Shown here: positions 47,134 through 55,876 of the stretch, one piece after another
How positions within the stretch are numbered: position 1 is the first letter of the stretch
How the letters are laid out: the number at the start of each line of letters is the position of its first letter
NCBI GenBank assembly: GCA_903871855.1
Contig: CAIQIK010000020.1
Location: forward strand, 1-64,000
Direction of reading: 5' to 3'
Source: an uncultured Caldisericota bacterium
GTDB lineage: Bacteria > Caldisericota > Caldisericia > Cryosericales > Cryosericaceae
Length of the DNA: 64,000 nt
Program-made: the position numbers and the translations under genes
Notes under the pieces: model-generated
Told to the model about the DNA's origin: nothing
The model's database searches: none
What the model saw: the letters and a program-made list of their open reading frames with translations, nothing else

Positions 47134-47198
47134 CGGGTCTTGACCCGTTGTATTTTTCTCGCGCCTTGATAACATTGAAACGTATCGCGCGAGCGATA
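47134..47198 (+). promoter_or_regulatory. Upstream region of the oligopeptide operon with two short palindromes
   Basis: CGGGTC-TT-GACCCG (47134-47147) is a perfect palindrome containing a TTGACC -35-like box. TATCGC-GCGA-GCGATA (47183-47198) is a perfect 6-bp-arm repeat 29 bp before the start codon. No good -10 box is spaced from TTGACC. The second repeat could be an operator. Confidence 0.35.
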
Positions 47199-47227
47199 AA
47201 TCCTGTTGGGAAAGGGGAGGCTATTGT

Positions 47228-48937
47228 ATGAGGAAAGCACTGTCACTTGTTTTGATAGCGGTATTCCTGGTCTCGCTTCTTGGTGGACTAACCGTCGTAC
47301 CGTCAGTGAAGGCAGTTGCTCAGGAGGTAACGTACAACCTGGGAACTGAGCCCGCTGCAATCGATCCAGCCATTACAACTGGCATTCCAGAAGCCAACAT
47401 CGAACTGCAGGTCTTTGACGGGTTGACACGTATCGACAACAACAACATGCCGCAGCCAGCGATCGCGAAGAGCTGGACGATCTCCAAGGATCGGAAGACG
47501 TACCTCTTTACACTGCGTGACGCATACTGGACGAACGGGACACCAGTCACGGCTTATGATTTTGAGTATGCCTGGAAGCGCGCTCTCAGCCCGGAGGTGG
47601 CTTCCGAGTATGCCTACCAGCTCTACTACGTGTACGGAGGTGAAGCCTTCAACACGTCCATCAAGGTCGGCAGCAAGTACTATGTCCAGGCTGTCGACGC
47701 CAAAGGTAATCCTCTTACGAAGAAAGAAGGGGACAAGGACGTTCCTGTTCCGGACATGAAAAAAGAGATCGACCCCAGCAAGAACATCGGCGTCAAGGCA
47801 CTGGATGCCAAGACCCTGAAGGTCTATCTCCAGTCTCCTACCGTCTACTTCCTCAACTTGACGGCGTTTCCCACACTGATGCCGGTCTGCAAGGCTGTTG
47901 TCAGCACGAATGACAAGTGGGCTGACGACATCAACACGTACGTGACCGATGGACCGTTCAAACTCATCGAGTGGTCACACAATGAGAAGCTGGTCTTTGT
48001 CAAGAACCCGACATATTGGGACAAGGACAAGGTCAAGCTCTCCAAGATTACATACTACATGGTCGAGGATGAGTCGACTGCGCTTTCGATGTTCCAGAGC
48101 GGTCAGCTCGATGCTGCGGCCAACGTGCCCACCTCAGAGTTGCCCAAGCTGGTCGCCTCAGGCGAGGCACAAATCTTTCCGTACCTTGGGACATACTACT
48201 ATCGGTTCAATGTCACCAAGAAACCGTTCAACGATGTGCGTGTTCGCAAGGCCTTGCTTCTGGCGATCAACCGTGCGGGCATCACTCAGTCCATCACTCA
48301 GGGCGGGGAAGTTCCAGCGTTGGCGTTCGTTCCTTACGGCATTGCAGACGCGATTCCTGGCAGCGATTTCCGCAAGGCTTCCCAAGAGACCTTCTACAAG
48401 GACAACGACATAGCTGCCGCACAGGCGCTGCTTGCGCAGGCCGGCTACCCAGGCGGCAAGGGGTTCCCTGCCTTCTCAATACTTTACAACACGTCCAACC
48501 GCCACAAAGCTATCGCCGAAGCAATTCAGCAGATGTGGAAGAAGAACCTCGGTATCACTTGCACGCTCAAGAGCGAGGAGTGGGGCGTCTACCTGGATGA
48601 CGAGTCGCGCCTCAACTACAATGTTGCTCGTGCAGGCTGGATCGGAGATTACATGGACCCCAACACGTTCCTTGACATGTTTGTGACGGGCGGTGGAAAC
48701 AACCAGACGGGCTGGAGCAATAAGTCTTATGATGCTCTCATTGCAAAGGCCAAGGCCACGACCGACCCGAAGGCGCGCATGGCGACGCTGCATGCTGCAG
48801 AGAAGATCCTCATGACAGATATGCCTATTCTTCCGATTTACTACTACACGAACCCGGTGCTCTTGAGCAAGAGCATCAAAAACTTCTACCAGTCGACGCT
48901 GGGGTTTGTCGACTGGAAGAACGCCTACATGGGGTAA
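47228..48937 (+). CDS. oppA: Oligopeptide ABC transporter substrate-binding protein (OppA/DppA family)
   Basis: Extracytoplasmic receptor for peptides, 569 residues, SBP family 5. The signal peptide is MRKALSLVLIAVFLVSLLGG followed by polar residues. There is no lipobox cysteine, so it is secreted or anchored in another way. Family blocks include the early ITTGIPEANIELQVFDGL, a KRALSPEVASEYAYQLYYV segment, LVFVKNPTYWDKDKVKLSKI, FNVTKKPFNDVRVRKALLLAINR and the C-terminal AEKILMTDMPILPIYYY. It heads a five-gene transporter operon. A hairpin directly after it probably gives it more mRNA than the permease genes. Confidence 0.93.
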   Translation: MRKALSLVLIAVFLVSLLGGLTVVPSVKAVAQEVTYNLGTEPAAIDPAITTGIPEANIELQVFDGLTRIDNNNMPQPAIAKSWTISKDRKTYLFTLRDAYWTNGTPVTAYDFEYAWKRALSPEVASEYAYQLYYVYGGEAFNTSIKVGSKYYVQAVDAKGNPLTKKEGDKDVPVPDMKKEIDPSKNIGVKALDAKTLKVYLQSPTVYFLNLTAFPTLMPVCKAVVSTNDKWADDINTYVTDGPFKLIEWSHNEKLVFVKNPTYWDKDKVKLSKITYYMVEDESTALSMFQSGQLDAAANVPTSELPKLVASGEAQIFPYLGTYYYRFNVTKKPFNDVRVRKALLLAINRAGITQSITQGGEVPALAFVPYGIADAIPGSDFRKASQETFYKDNDIAAAQALLAQAGYPGGKGFPAFSILYNTSNRHKAIAEAIQQMWKKNLGITCTLKSEEWGVYLDDESRLNYNVARAGWIGDYMDPNTFLDMFVTGGGNNQTGWSNKSYDALIAKAKATTDPKARMATLHAAEKILMTDMPILPIYYYTNPVLLSKSIKNFYQSTLGFVDWKNAYMG

Positions 48938-48989
48938 CTGTCGAAAATCTCTTGACGGCGGTTCACACGACGTAAGCAAGAAAAGAAAC

Positions 48990-49025
48990 GGGGCGGCTCT
49001 GCTCTCGAAGTTGGAGAGCCGCCCC
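48990..49025 (+). promoter_or_regulatory. Intercistronic hairpin between oppA and oppB
   Basis: Perfect 11-bp arms GGGGCGGCTCT and AGAGCCGCCCC with a 14-nt loop and no T-run, in the 110-bp gap after the binding-protein gene. Such hairpins often protect the binding-protein part of the message from 3' decay or partly attenuate read-through. Confidence 0.65.
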
Positions 49026-49047
49026 CTCTCGTATCTCTGGAGGCTCT

Positions 49048-49980
49048 ATGCTCAAATTCATCCTGCAACGCGTGCTCTCGATGATTCTTGTCGTTCTTAT
49101 TGTCGCATCCGCCACCTTCTTCATGATGCGTTTGCTTCCATCGGGGCCCTTTGCCCGCGAAAAGAAGCTGCCCCCCGAGATCATCAAGAACCTCGAGGCC
49201 CGCTATCATCTGGACGACCCGCTCTGGAAGCAGTATGTTGACTACATGAAGAATCTTCTGCGAGGCGATCTCGGCCCCAGTTTCAAGTACAAGAACCGTA
49301 CCGTCAATAACATCATCAACGATGGATTCCCTGTGTCGGCTGCACTGGGGGCTGTGGCAGTGTTTCTTGCCATCGTCATCGGCATTCCGCTGGGTATCTG
49401 GGGTGCACTCCGGCAAAACGGCTGGCAGGATAATCTTGTGATGTTTATTGCACTCCTGGGCGTGTCCGTCCCCAACTTCATCATGGCGGTATTGCTCATG
49501 CTCATCTTCGCTCTGGGATTGCACATCGTACCTGCCGCCGGTTGGGGTACGTTCAAGCAGATCATTCTTCCCGCATTCACGCTGGCGGGATACCCGATAG
49601 CATTCCTGGCACGTCTTGTGCGCTCGTCCATGCTGGAGGTCCTGCGCCAGGAGTACATCACGACGGCACGGGCAAAAGGACTCTCTGAGCGTCTCGTCAT
49701 TTTCCGGCACGCGCTGCGTAACATCCTCATTCCAGTCGTCACGGTATTGGGACCCCTTATCGCAGCAGTGTTTACAGGGAGCTTCGTTGTCGAAAAGATC
49801 TTCGCAATCCCGGGACTGGGCCGCTACTACGTTACCAGCATCAATGACCGCGACTATACGACCATCCTTGGTGTGACGATCTTCTACAGCGCTCTGCTGG
49901 TACTCATGAACTTCTTTGTAGACCTGACGTATGCCTGGCTCGATCCACGTATCCGGTACGTTGAAAGGAAGGTGTCGTGA
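49048..49980 (+). CDS. oppB: Oligopeptide ABC transporter permease OppB/DppB
   Basis: A 310-residue permease with six helices. The first helix is at residues 9-29 (VLSMILVVLIVASATFFMM), and a periplasmic region containing LDDPLWKQYVDYMKNLLRGDLGPS follows. The coupling loop EVLRQEYITTARAKGLSERLVIFRHALRN lies near residue 200. The order and lengths match DppB/OppB. TGGAGGCTCT precedes ATG. The stop overlaps the ATG of oppC by one base. Confidence 0.95.
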   Translation: MLKFILQRVLSMILVVLIVASATFFMMRLLPSGPFAREKKLPPEIIKNLEARYHLDDPLWKQYVDYMKNLLRGDLGPSFKYKNRTVNNIINDGFPVSAALGAVAVFLAIVIGIPLGIWGALRQNGWQDNLVMFIALLGVSVPNFIMAVLLMLIFALGLHIVPAAGWGTFKQIILPAFTLAGYPIAFLARLVRSSMLEVLRQEYITTARAKGLSERLVIFRHALRNILIPVVTVLGPLIAAVFTGSFVVEKIFAIPGLGRYYVTSINDRDYTTILGVTIFYSALLVLMNFFVDLTYAWLDPRIRYVERKVS

Positions 49981-50942
49981 TGGGCGTACAGACTGCATGG
50001 CGATTCAAGGAAGGTAGTACTCCTGAGGCAGGATCATTCGCACCAGCCCTCAAGGGTTCAGAAGAACTGCAGCAAGTAGCTGGTCGGCCGACGACATACT
50101 GGAGCGACGCCATTCGTCGGATTCGCCGCAATAAGCCGGCTGTCGTAGGATTCTGGATCATTATCGCTCTGTTCATCGTCGCCATCGTCGGACCGATGGT
50201 GTCACCATACACCTACGAAGATCAGGATCTCAGCAACACGTTTCAGTCTCCCACATTGCAACACCCATTCGGGACGGATCAGCTGGGACGCGATCAGATG
50301 ACTCGTGTCATGTATGGCGCGCGCATCTCGCTTGCCGTGGGCATCGTGTGCGCGGCTCTCAACTTCCTCATCGGCGTTACCTACGGCGGGATCTCTGCTT
50401 ACTTTGGAGGACAGGTCGACGACATCATGATGCGCATCGTCGATATCCTGTACGGAATACCGACGCTGATCATTGTTATTCTACTGACGGTGTTGTTCAA
50501 GGACAGAGGCGTCAATCCCCTGGTAAATGTGTTCATCGCCATCGGGCTCACCTATTGGCTGCCCATGGCGCGCATTGTCCGAGGTGAGATTCTGTCGCTT
50601 AAAGAACGCGAATTCGCGCTGGCCGCGAAGACCATCGGCGCTCCAAACAATCGTATCCTGTTCAGGCACCTGATCCCCAATGCCATGGGTCCCATCATTG
50701 TTACGGTGACGCTGGAGGTTCCATCTGCGATTTTCACCGAGGCTTTTCTCAGCTACATAGGGCTGGGTGTCAGCGCGCCGGTGGCCAGCTGGGGTGTTCT
50801 TGCCTCAGATGGTACCGAAGCTATCCGTTCATTCCCGTACCTTGTGCTGTTTCCAGCACTCGCGATCTGCCTGACGATGTTTGCATTCAACTTCCTGGGC
50901 GACGGCCTGCGCGACGCGCTGGACCCACGCCTGAGGCAGTAG
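49980..50942 (+). CDS. oppC: Oligopeptide ABC transporter permease OppC/DppC
   Basis: A 320-residue permease. Its long N-terminal cytoplasmic segment precedes the first helix (PAVVGFWIIIALFIVAIVGPMV). Then comes the conserved HPFGTDQLGRDQMTRVMYGARISL region, and the coupling loop SLKEREFALAAKTIGAPNNRILFRHLIPNA. GTG at 49977 is also in frame, but ATG at 49980 is better spaced from AAAGGAAGG. Confidence 0.95.
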   Translation: MGVQTAWRFKEGSTPEAGSFAPALKGSEELQQVAGRPTTYWSDAIRRIRRNKPAVVGFWIIIALFIVAIVGPMVSPYTYEDQDLSNTFQSPTLQHPFGTDQLGRDQMTRVMYGARISLAVGIVCAALNFLIGVTYGGISAYFGGQVDDIMMRIVDILYGIPTLIIVILLTVLFKDRGVNPLVNVFIAIGLTYWLPMARIVRGEILSLKEREFALAAKTIGAPNNRILFRHLIPNAMGPIIVTVTLEVPSAIFTEAFLSYIGLGVSAPVASWGVLASDGTEAIRSFPYLVLFPALAICLTMFAFNFLGDGLRDALDPRLRQ

Positions 50943-50952
50943 GGGGTGCGTA

Positions 50953-52023
50953 ATGGATGAAAACAACGTTTTGATGCGCATCCAGGGTCTTACGACCAAC
51001 TTCCACACCTACGCGGGCGTCGTCCATGCCGTAGACGACATGACCCTGACCGTTCCAAAGGATTCTGTCGTCGGTATTGTCGGTGAGTCCGGTTCTGGCA
51101 AGTCAGTGACGATGATGTCCGTCATGCGCCTCATCCCGAATCCTCCCGGTCGGATCGAGGGTGGACACGTATGGTTTGATGGCGCAGCGCTGGGAATGCC
51201 GGACCGGATGGAGAAGGATGGTCCCAACAAGGGGATGGTCGATCTGCTGTCTCTTTCGGCCGAGAGCATGATGAAGGTGCGAGGCCGCCATATTGCCATG
51301 ATCTTCCAGGATCCGATGGTCTCTCTCAATCCGGTGTTGACTATTGGTTTGCAGCTGACCGAGTCGATGGTGGTGCATGGTCTCGCGACAAAGGAGGGGG
51401 CCTGGAAGAGGGCCGTCGACATGCTTGCCCTCGTGGGCATCCCCAAGCCGGAAGAGCGCATGCGTGACTATCCCCACCAGTACTCGGGTGGCATGAGGCA
51501 GCGCGTCATGATCGCCATGGCGCTTTCGTGCAGTCCGGAGCTCGTCATTGCCGACGAACCAACAACCTCTCTGGATGTTACGGTTCAGGCGCAGATCTTG
51601 GAACTGATGAAGGAGCTGAAAGCGAAACTCAAATCCAGCATCATCATCATCAGTCATGACCTTTCCATTGTAGCTGGCATAGCAGATAAGGTGGTAGTCA
51701 TGTACGCGGGACGAATACTCGAAGAAGCGGACGTCTACGATCTCTACGAAAAGCCGGGGCATCCGTACACCGTAGGACTCATGAAATCCGTCCCCCGCCT
51801 TGACGCTGAAAACCGGGAACGTCTGGTCCCTATCGAAGGGAGCCCCCCGGACCTACTGTCGCCTTCCGTTGGCTGTAAGTTCGCTCCACGCTGCAAGTAC
51901 GCAATGAACATCTGCCGTGAGCAGGAACCACCGCTCGTTACGGTTGGAGAGGGGCACCGCGCTCGGTGCTTCCTGCATCATCCGACTGCGCCGGCAGTTC
52001 CTGGATTTGTTAAGGTGGAATAA
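50953..52023 (+). CDS. oppD: Oligopeptide ABC transporter ATPase OppD/DppD
   Basis: A 356-residue ATPase. Walker A GESGSGKS, Q-loop FQDPMVSLNP, signature YSGGMRQRVMIAMA, Walker B LVIADEPTTSLDVT and H-loop ISHDLSIVAGIADK are present. The C-terminal oligopeptide/dipeptide extension carries GCKFAPRCKYAMNICREQEP, whose cysteines bind a [4Fe-4S] cluster in characterised relatives. A 29-residue insert around GMPDRMEKDGPNKGMVDLLS between Walker A and the Q-loop is typical of some DppD proteins. Confidence 0.95.
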   Translation: MDENNVLMRIQGLTTNFHTYAGVVHAVDDMTLTVPKDSVVGIVGESGSGKSVTMMSVMRLIPNPPGRIEGGHVWFDGAALGMPDRMEKDGPNKGMVDLLSLSAESMMKVRGRHIAMIFQDPMVSLNPVLTIGLQLTESMVVHGLATKEGAWKRAVDMLALVGIPKPEERMRDYPHQYSGGMRQRVMIAMALSCSPELVIADEPTTSLDVTVQAQILELMKELKAKLKSSIIIISHDLSIVAGIADKVVVMYAGRILEEADVYDLYEKPGHPYTVGLMKSVPRLDAENRERLVPIEGSPPDLLSPSVGCKFAPRCKYAMNICREQEPPLVTVGEGHRARCFLHHPTAPAVPGFVKVE

Positions 52024-52025
52024 CG

Positions 52026-53000
52026 ATGGATACCATACTCAAGGTCGAACACCTCAAGAAGTATTTTGCTGTTAATGTGGGCGGACCGTTTGCGCGGCAC
52101 AAGGCCAGCCTGAAGGCTGTCGACGATGTTTCGTTTGAAGTCGGTCGGGGCGAAACGGTGGGGCTGGTCGGTGAAACGGGTTGCGGCAAGACGACGGTTG
52201 GCAGAACGATCGTAGGTCTGTATGCGCCGACGGCGGGCACGATCACCTATTGTGATGAAAACCTGTGCGCCCTGACGCGGGAAGCCATGCGCAAGGTTCG
52301 CAGCAAACTGCAGATGATCTTTCAGGACCCCTATGCGTCACTCAATCCACGAATGACGGTAGGAAGCATCGTCGAGGAACCGATGGATATTTTCAGTATC
52401 GGGACCATGGCCGAGCGCCGGGAGCGTGTTCAGGAACTGTTGCGCACGGTTGGACTCGACCCGGAGCACACCAACCGGTTCCCACACGAGTTCTCTGGGG
52501 GACAGCGTCAGCGCATCGGCATAGCTCGAGCTCTGGCCATGAATCCGGAGTTCATCGTTGCGGATGAACCCATTTCGGCCCTTGATGTCAGCATTCAGGC
52601 TCAGATCGTGAATATGCTCGAGGATCTGCAGCAGAACCTTGGACTGACATATCTGTTCATCGCCCATGACCTCGCAATGGTCAAACACATCAGCGATCGT
52701 GTGATCGTGCTGTACCTGGGCAAGATCGTCGAAGTGGATGAAAGCAAGGATATCTACAAACATCCGTTGCATCCGTACACGAAAGCCCTGCTGTCGGCAG
52801 TGCCCATTCCCGATCCACGGGTCGAGATGCAGCGCCAGCGTATTGTGCTCAAGGGAGACCTTCCCAGTCCGGTGAATCCGCCCAGTGGGTGCCACTTCCG
52901 GACGCGGTGCCCCATCGCGCAGCCGATATGTGCTGAGAAGCAGCCCGAGTTGCGTGACATGGGTTCTGGTCACGTGGTTGCTTGTCACTTCGCGGGCTAG
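52026..53000 (+). CDS. oppF: Oligopeptide ABC transporter ATPase OppF/DppF
   Basis: A 324-residue ATPase, second of the pair. Walker A GETGCGKTT, Q-loop FQDPYASLNPRMTV, signature FSGGQRQRIGIARALA, Walker B FIVADEPISALDVS and H-loop AHDLAMVKHISD. The C-terminal cysteine motif is GCHFRTRCPIAQPICAEKQP. It follows oppD by two bases and completes the transporter. A hairpin follows. Confidence 0.95.
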   Translation: MDTILKVEHLKKYFAVNVGGPFARHKASLKAVDDVSFEVGRGETVGLVGETGCGKTTVGRTIVGLYAPTAGTITYCDENLCALTREAMRKVRSKLQMIFQDPYASLNPRMTVGSIVEEPMDIFSIGTMAERRERVQELLRTVGLDPEHTNRFPHEFSGGQRQRIGIARALAMNPEFIVADEPISALDVSIQAQIVNMLEDLQQNLGLTYLFIAHDLAMVKHISDRVIVLYLGKIVEVDESKDIYKHPLHPYTKALLSAVPIPDPRVEMQRQRIVLKGDLPSPVNPPSGCHFRTRCPIAQPICAEKQPELRDMGSGHVVACHFAG

Positions 53001-53023
53001 GCACTCATCTGGTAGATCTCGTG

Positions 53024-53045
53024 GGGCCGGCCGAGAGGCCGGCCC
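53024..53045 (+). terminator. Hairpin at the end of the oligopeptide operon
   Basis: Perfect 9-bp GC stem GGGCCGGCC and GGCCGGCCC around GAGA, 24 bp after the oppF stop, followed by TTGGC. It is a strong stem with a weak T-run. Confidence 0.7.
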
Positions 53046-53220
53046 TTGGCTGCTCCGGGTCCAATCACGCTCGATGAGGTTGGAAAACCCGAGAATTCGC
53101 GTATAACTCAAGAGAAGCGGTTTCTGACAACCTACAAGTCACTTGCATTTGCTCTTTGGGGGCTAAGTGATGCGTGGTTGCGCAGGTTGCCAGCAGCAAT
53201 CGTGGAACATGGGAGGAACA

Positions 53221-54489
53221 ATGGAAGAATTCGAGAAGACCCTGAGCCGGCAGCAGGCAGCCATCGAAGCTGAGCGTTGTCTCTATTGCTACGATGCGCC
53301 ATGCCAGGCGAAGTGCCCGGCGCACGTTCCGGTGCCCGAGTTCATACAATCTATTCGCAGCGGAAACCTGCATGGTGCCCGGACCCTTCTGCAGACGGCT
53401 CATCCCTTCATCGAGACGTGTGGCCGTATCTGTCCCGAAGAAGCATTTTGCCAGTCTGTATGCACGCGGTCGAAGATAGACGCTCCTCTGCGCATACGCG
53501 AGCTGCATCGCTTCGTAACAGACTCGACCGACCCTACTGACCGCATGGAACTGCCTGTTGCCACCGTGGGCAGGGTTGCCATTATCGGAGCCGGCCCTGC
53601 GGGACTCTCCTGTGCCCGCGAGCTCAGGATCAGGGGATTCTCCTGCGACGTGTTCGAGGCTCGACGGGTAGGCGGTGTGCCGAGCCAGGAGGTATCCACG
53701 CATCGGTATCCGCGCGAGGTTGAGGAACGGGAAGTTTGCTTCCTGACATCTGTATTTGCTGCGCATGTCCATACGGAATACGTGACAGATGTGAAACCTC
53801 TGGTTGCTGATTATGACGCCGTCTTTGTCGCAACAGGGCTGCCATCTGAGAGTGATATGAATATCGACGGTGCTCAGCTGGTCGGTGTGCATCACGCCCG
53901 CGAACTTCTGCGCAGGATGAAATCTGGCGTAACCAGCGGAGCAGGAAACCGCGTAGGGATTATCGGCGGCGGGAATGTTGCAATCGAGGTGGCCTCCATG
54001 CTCCGCGAAGAAGACCCGACGCGAGACGCCACCGTGGTCTACCGTCGCGGCATCAAGGAGCTGAAAGCATTCAAGAAGGAGATCGAAGAAGCCACGGCGC
54101 TTGGCGTGACCTATCAGTTCCTGGCGATCCCTGACAAGATTGTCGGCAATCATCATGTGGAAGGTCTGCAGGTCACTCAGGCTCATCTATGTGAAGAGGA
54201 CGAGTCGGGCCGATGCAGATTTGAACCCTTGCCAGGGTCGAGTTTCACCATACCGCTCGACACCGTGGTTGTCGCTATCGGACAGCGTGTTGATGAAGAT
54301 GTGTTTCCTGGTCTCGCTCACGGCAACTTGGGACTCATCAGCGTAGGGGAGAACATGGAAACCAGCATGCCTGGCGTCTATGCCGGAGGCGATGCTGTTC
54401 ACGGTGCTCAGACCGTTGTGGAGGCCGTGCGTGACGGCAAGAAAGCGGCGGAGCAGATTGCTGCGCTAGTGGCAGGAGGAGGCAAGTGA
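53221..54489 (+). CDS. preT: PreT-like subunit of NAD-dependent dihydropyrimidine dehydrogenase
   Basis: A 422-residue Fe-S flavoprotein related to the small subunit of glutamate synthase. The N-terminal cysteine domain has [19 protein letters not shown] and [15 protein letters not shown]. The FAD fold is [18 protein letters not shown] (about 118) and the NAD(P) fold is [17 protein letters not shown]. The C-terminal [11 protein letters not shown] closes the FAD site. With PreA it reduces uracil or thymine with NADH, or runs in reverse. GGGAGGAACA precedes ATG at 53221. The stop overlaps the preA ATG by one base. Confidence 0.88.
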   Translation: MEEFEKTLSRQQAAIEAERCLYCYDAPCQAKCPAHVPVPEFIQSIRSGNLHGARTLLQTAHPFIETCGRICPEEAFCQSVCTRSKIDAPLRIRELHRFVTDSTDPTDRMELPVATVGRVAIIGAGPAGLSCARELRIRGFSCDVFEARRVGGVPSQEVSTHRYPREVEEREVCFLTSVFAAHVHTEYVTDVKPLVADYDAVFVATGLPSESDMNIDGAQLVGVHHARELLRRMKSGVTSGAGNRVGIIGGGNVAIEVASMLREEDPTRDATVVYRRGIKELKAFKKEIEEATALGVTYQFLAIPDKIVGNHHVEGLQVTQAHLCEEDESGRCRFEPLPGSSFTIPLDTVVVAIGQRVDEDVFPGLAHGNLGLISVGENMETSMPGVYAGGDAVHGAQTVVEAVRDGKKAAEQIAALVAGGGK

Positions 54490-55736
54490 TGTATCGAGAA
54501 CACGACCTTTCGTATGATTTCCTGGGCATACATCTGGAGAACCCCTTCATTCTGTCTGCTGCTCCGCCCACGGACGAGCTGGATATCGCCATCGACGGAC
54601 TGAAGGCAGGATGGGCCGGAGTCGTCCTCAAGACGACTTCTGTTGAGGGCAATCCTGTCAACCTGAAATACCCGATGATGTCATCGTTTGGCACGGCTGC
54701 GCACAAACTATGGGGATTGGGCAATATCGACCTCATTTCGCAATATCACATCAATGAGATCTGTGAGCGGGTCAAGACACTAAAGGGAATGTTCCCGACC
54801 AAGATGGTTGCTGCTTCTATCATGGGGTCAAAGAAGGAAGACTGGCAATCGCCGGTGTGGCAGCTCAAGAAGGCCGGTGTCGACCTGATCGAGTGCAGTT
54901 TCAGCTGTCCGCAGGGAAGCATGGGTGAAGCCCCTGGCCGTATGCTTGCGCAGAGCATTGAGGCAACGGAGAAGGTTGCGCGCTGGGTGAAGGAGGCTGC
55001 TGAAGACACACCCGTTCTCATCAAGATCACTCCTCAGGTCACGGATATTGTCGAGATCGCCAGGGCACTGAAGCGGGCCGGCGTCGACGGTGTTACGGCA
55101 AGCAACTCGGTGCCCGCGCTGATCGGGGTCAATGTCGAGACACTTGAACCGCTCCCTTCTCTCTTTGGCGAGGGGGCATATTCGGGGATGACAGGCATGG
55201 CGATCAAACCCCTCACCCTCCGCACTATTGCAGAGATTGCCCGGAACGTAGACATTACCATCAGTGGAAACGGCGGGGCCTACTCCTGGAGTGATGCAGT
55301 GGAGCTGATGGCCGTTGGAGCTTCCAACGTGCAGTTCTGTACGCTCCCAATGCACCATGGGTTCGGCACGATAAGGGATCTCAAGAGCGGTCTTGCAGAC
55401 TACCTGGACCGCAAGGGATATGCATCGCCCCTGGACATCGTTGGCAAGGCGCTGGGGAGCATCAAGGGCCAGGAAGAGCTGGTCGCACCTTGCTCTCATT
55501 CGGACATCGATGTTGACAAGTGCATCGGTTGTGGCAACTGCTTCCGTGCCTGCAACGATGGAGCTCACAGAGCGATTCTGTGGGATGCCGAGAAGAGGAA
55601 GCCCTCCGTCGATTCCGACAAGTGTCCTGGGTGCGGCCAGTGCATGCAGGTCTGCCCGGTGAATGCTATCCGGATGAAGGAAGAACTGGATGGAAAGGTC
55701 CACTACTTCGAATTCGGGGGGACTCGCCAGGATTGA
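54489..55736 (+). CDS. preA: PreA-like catalytic subunit of dihydropyrimidine dehydrogenase
   Basis: A 415-residue protein. The N-terminal TIM barrel of the dihydroorotate dehydrogenase class (about 1-310) binds FMN and has [13 protein letters not shown], the active-site Cys in ECSFSCPQG and SGNGGAYSW. The C-terminal ferredoxin domain has [13 protein letters not shown] and [13 protein letters not shown] for two [4Fe-4S] clusters. It acts with PreT in reductive pyrimidine degradation. No dihydropyrimidinase or ureidopropionase gene is adjacent, so only the first step is encoded here. Confidence 0.9.
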   Translation: MYREHDLSYDFLGIHLENPFILSAAPPTDELDIAIDGLKAGWAGVVLKTTSVEGNPVNLKYPMMSSFGTAAHKLWGLGNIDLISQYHINEICERVKTLKGMFPTKMVAASIMGSKKEDWQSPVWQLKKAGVDLIECSFSCPQGSMGEAPGRMLAQSIEATEKVARWVKEAAEDTPVLIKITPQVTDIVEIARALKRAGVDGVTASNSVPALIGVNVETLEPLPSLFGEGAYSGMTGMAIKPLTLRTIAEIARNVDITISGNGGAYSWSDAVELMAVGASNVQFCTLPMHHGFGTIRDLKSGLADYLDRKGYASPLDIVGKALGSIKGQEELVAPCSHSDIDVDKCIGCGNCFRACNDGAHRAILWDAEKRKPSVDSDKCPGCGQCMQVCPVNAIRMKEELDGKVHYFEFGGTRQD

Positions 55737-55749
55737 ATCAAGCCTCTTT

Positions 55750-55777
55750 GTCCCCTGCGGCAGGCGCCGCAGGGGAC
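55750..55777 (+). terminator. Hairpin after preA
   Basis: Perfect 11-bp arms GTCCCCTGCGG and CCGCAGGGGAC with a 6-nt loop, 13 bp after the stop, without a T-run. Confidence 0.65.
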
Positions 55778-55795
55778 ATCTGCATGTGCCGCTGG

Positions 55796-55823
55796 TTGAG
55801 TGCTGTCGTGAACCCGGTATACT
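55796..55823 (+). promoter_or_regulatory. Promoter of the decarboxylase operon
   Basis: TTGAGT (55796-55801), a 16-bp spacer and TATACT (55818-55823), about 55 bp before mmdA. Confidence 0.65.
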
Positions 55824-55876
55824 TACCAAGGGTGCTTGCCACGTTCATTTGCCAGCCGAAATCTTGAGGAGGTAGT

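Noticed and set aside
47100-47150. Possible tRNA remnant (GGATTCGAAC-like T-loop on the minus strand)
   Set aside because: The flanking bases do not form a T-stem, acceptor stem or anticodon arm. No complete tRNA or rRNA gene was found by eye anywhere in the window.
53065-54186. 373-codon ORF antisense to preT
   Set aside because: No recognisable domain, no ribosome site, and it lies opposite a gene with all its motifs. It is a composition shadow.
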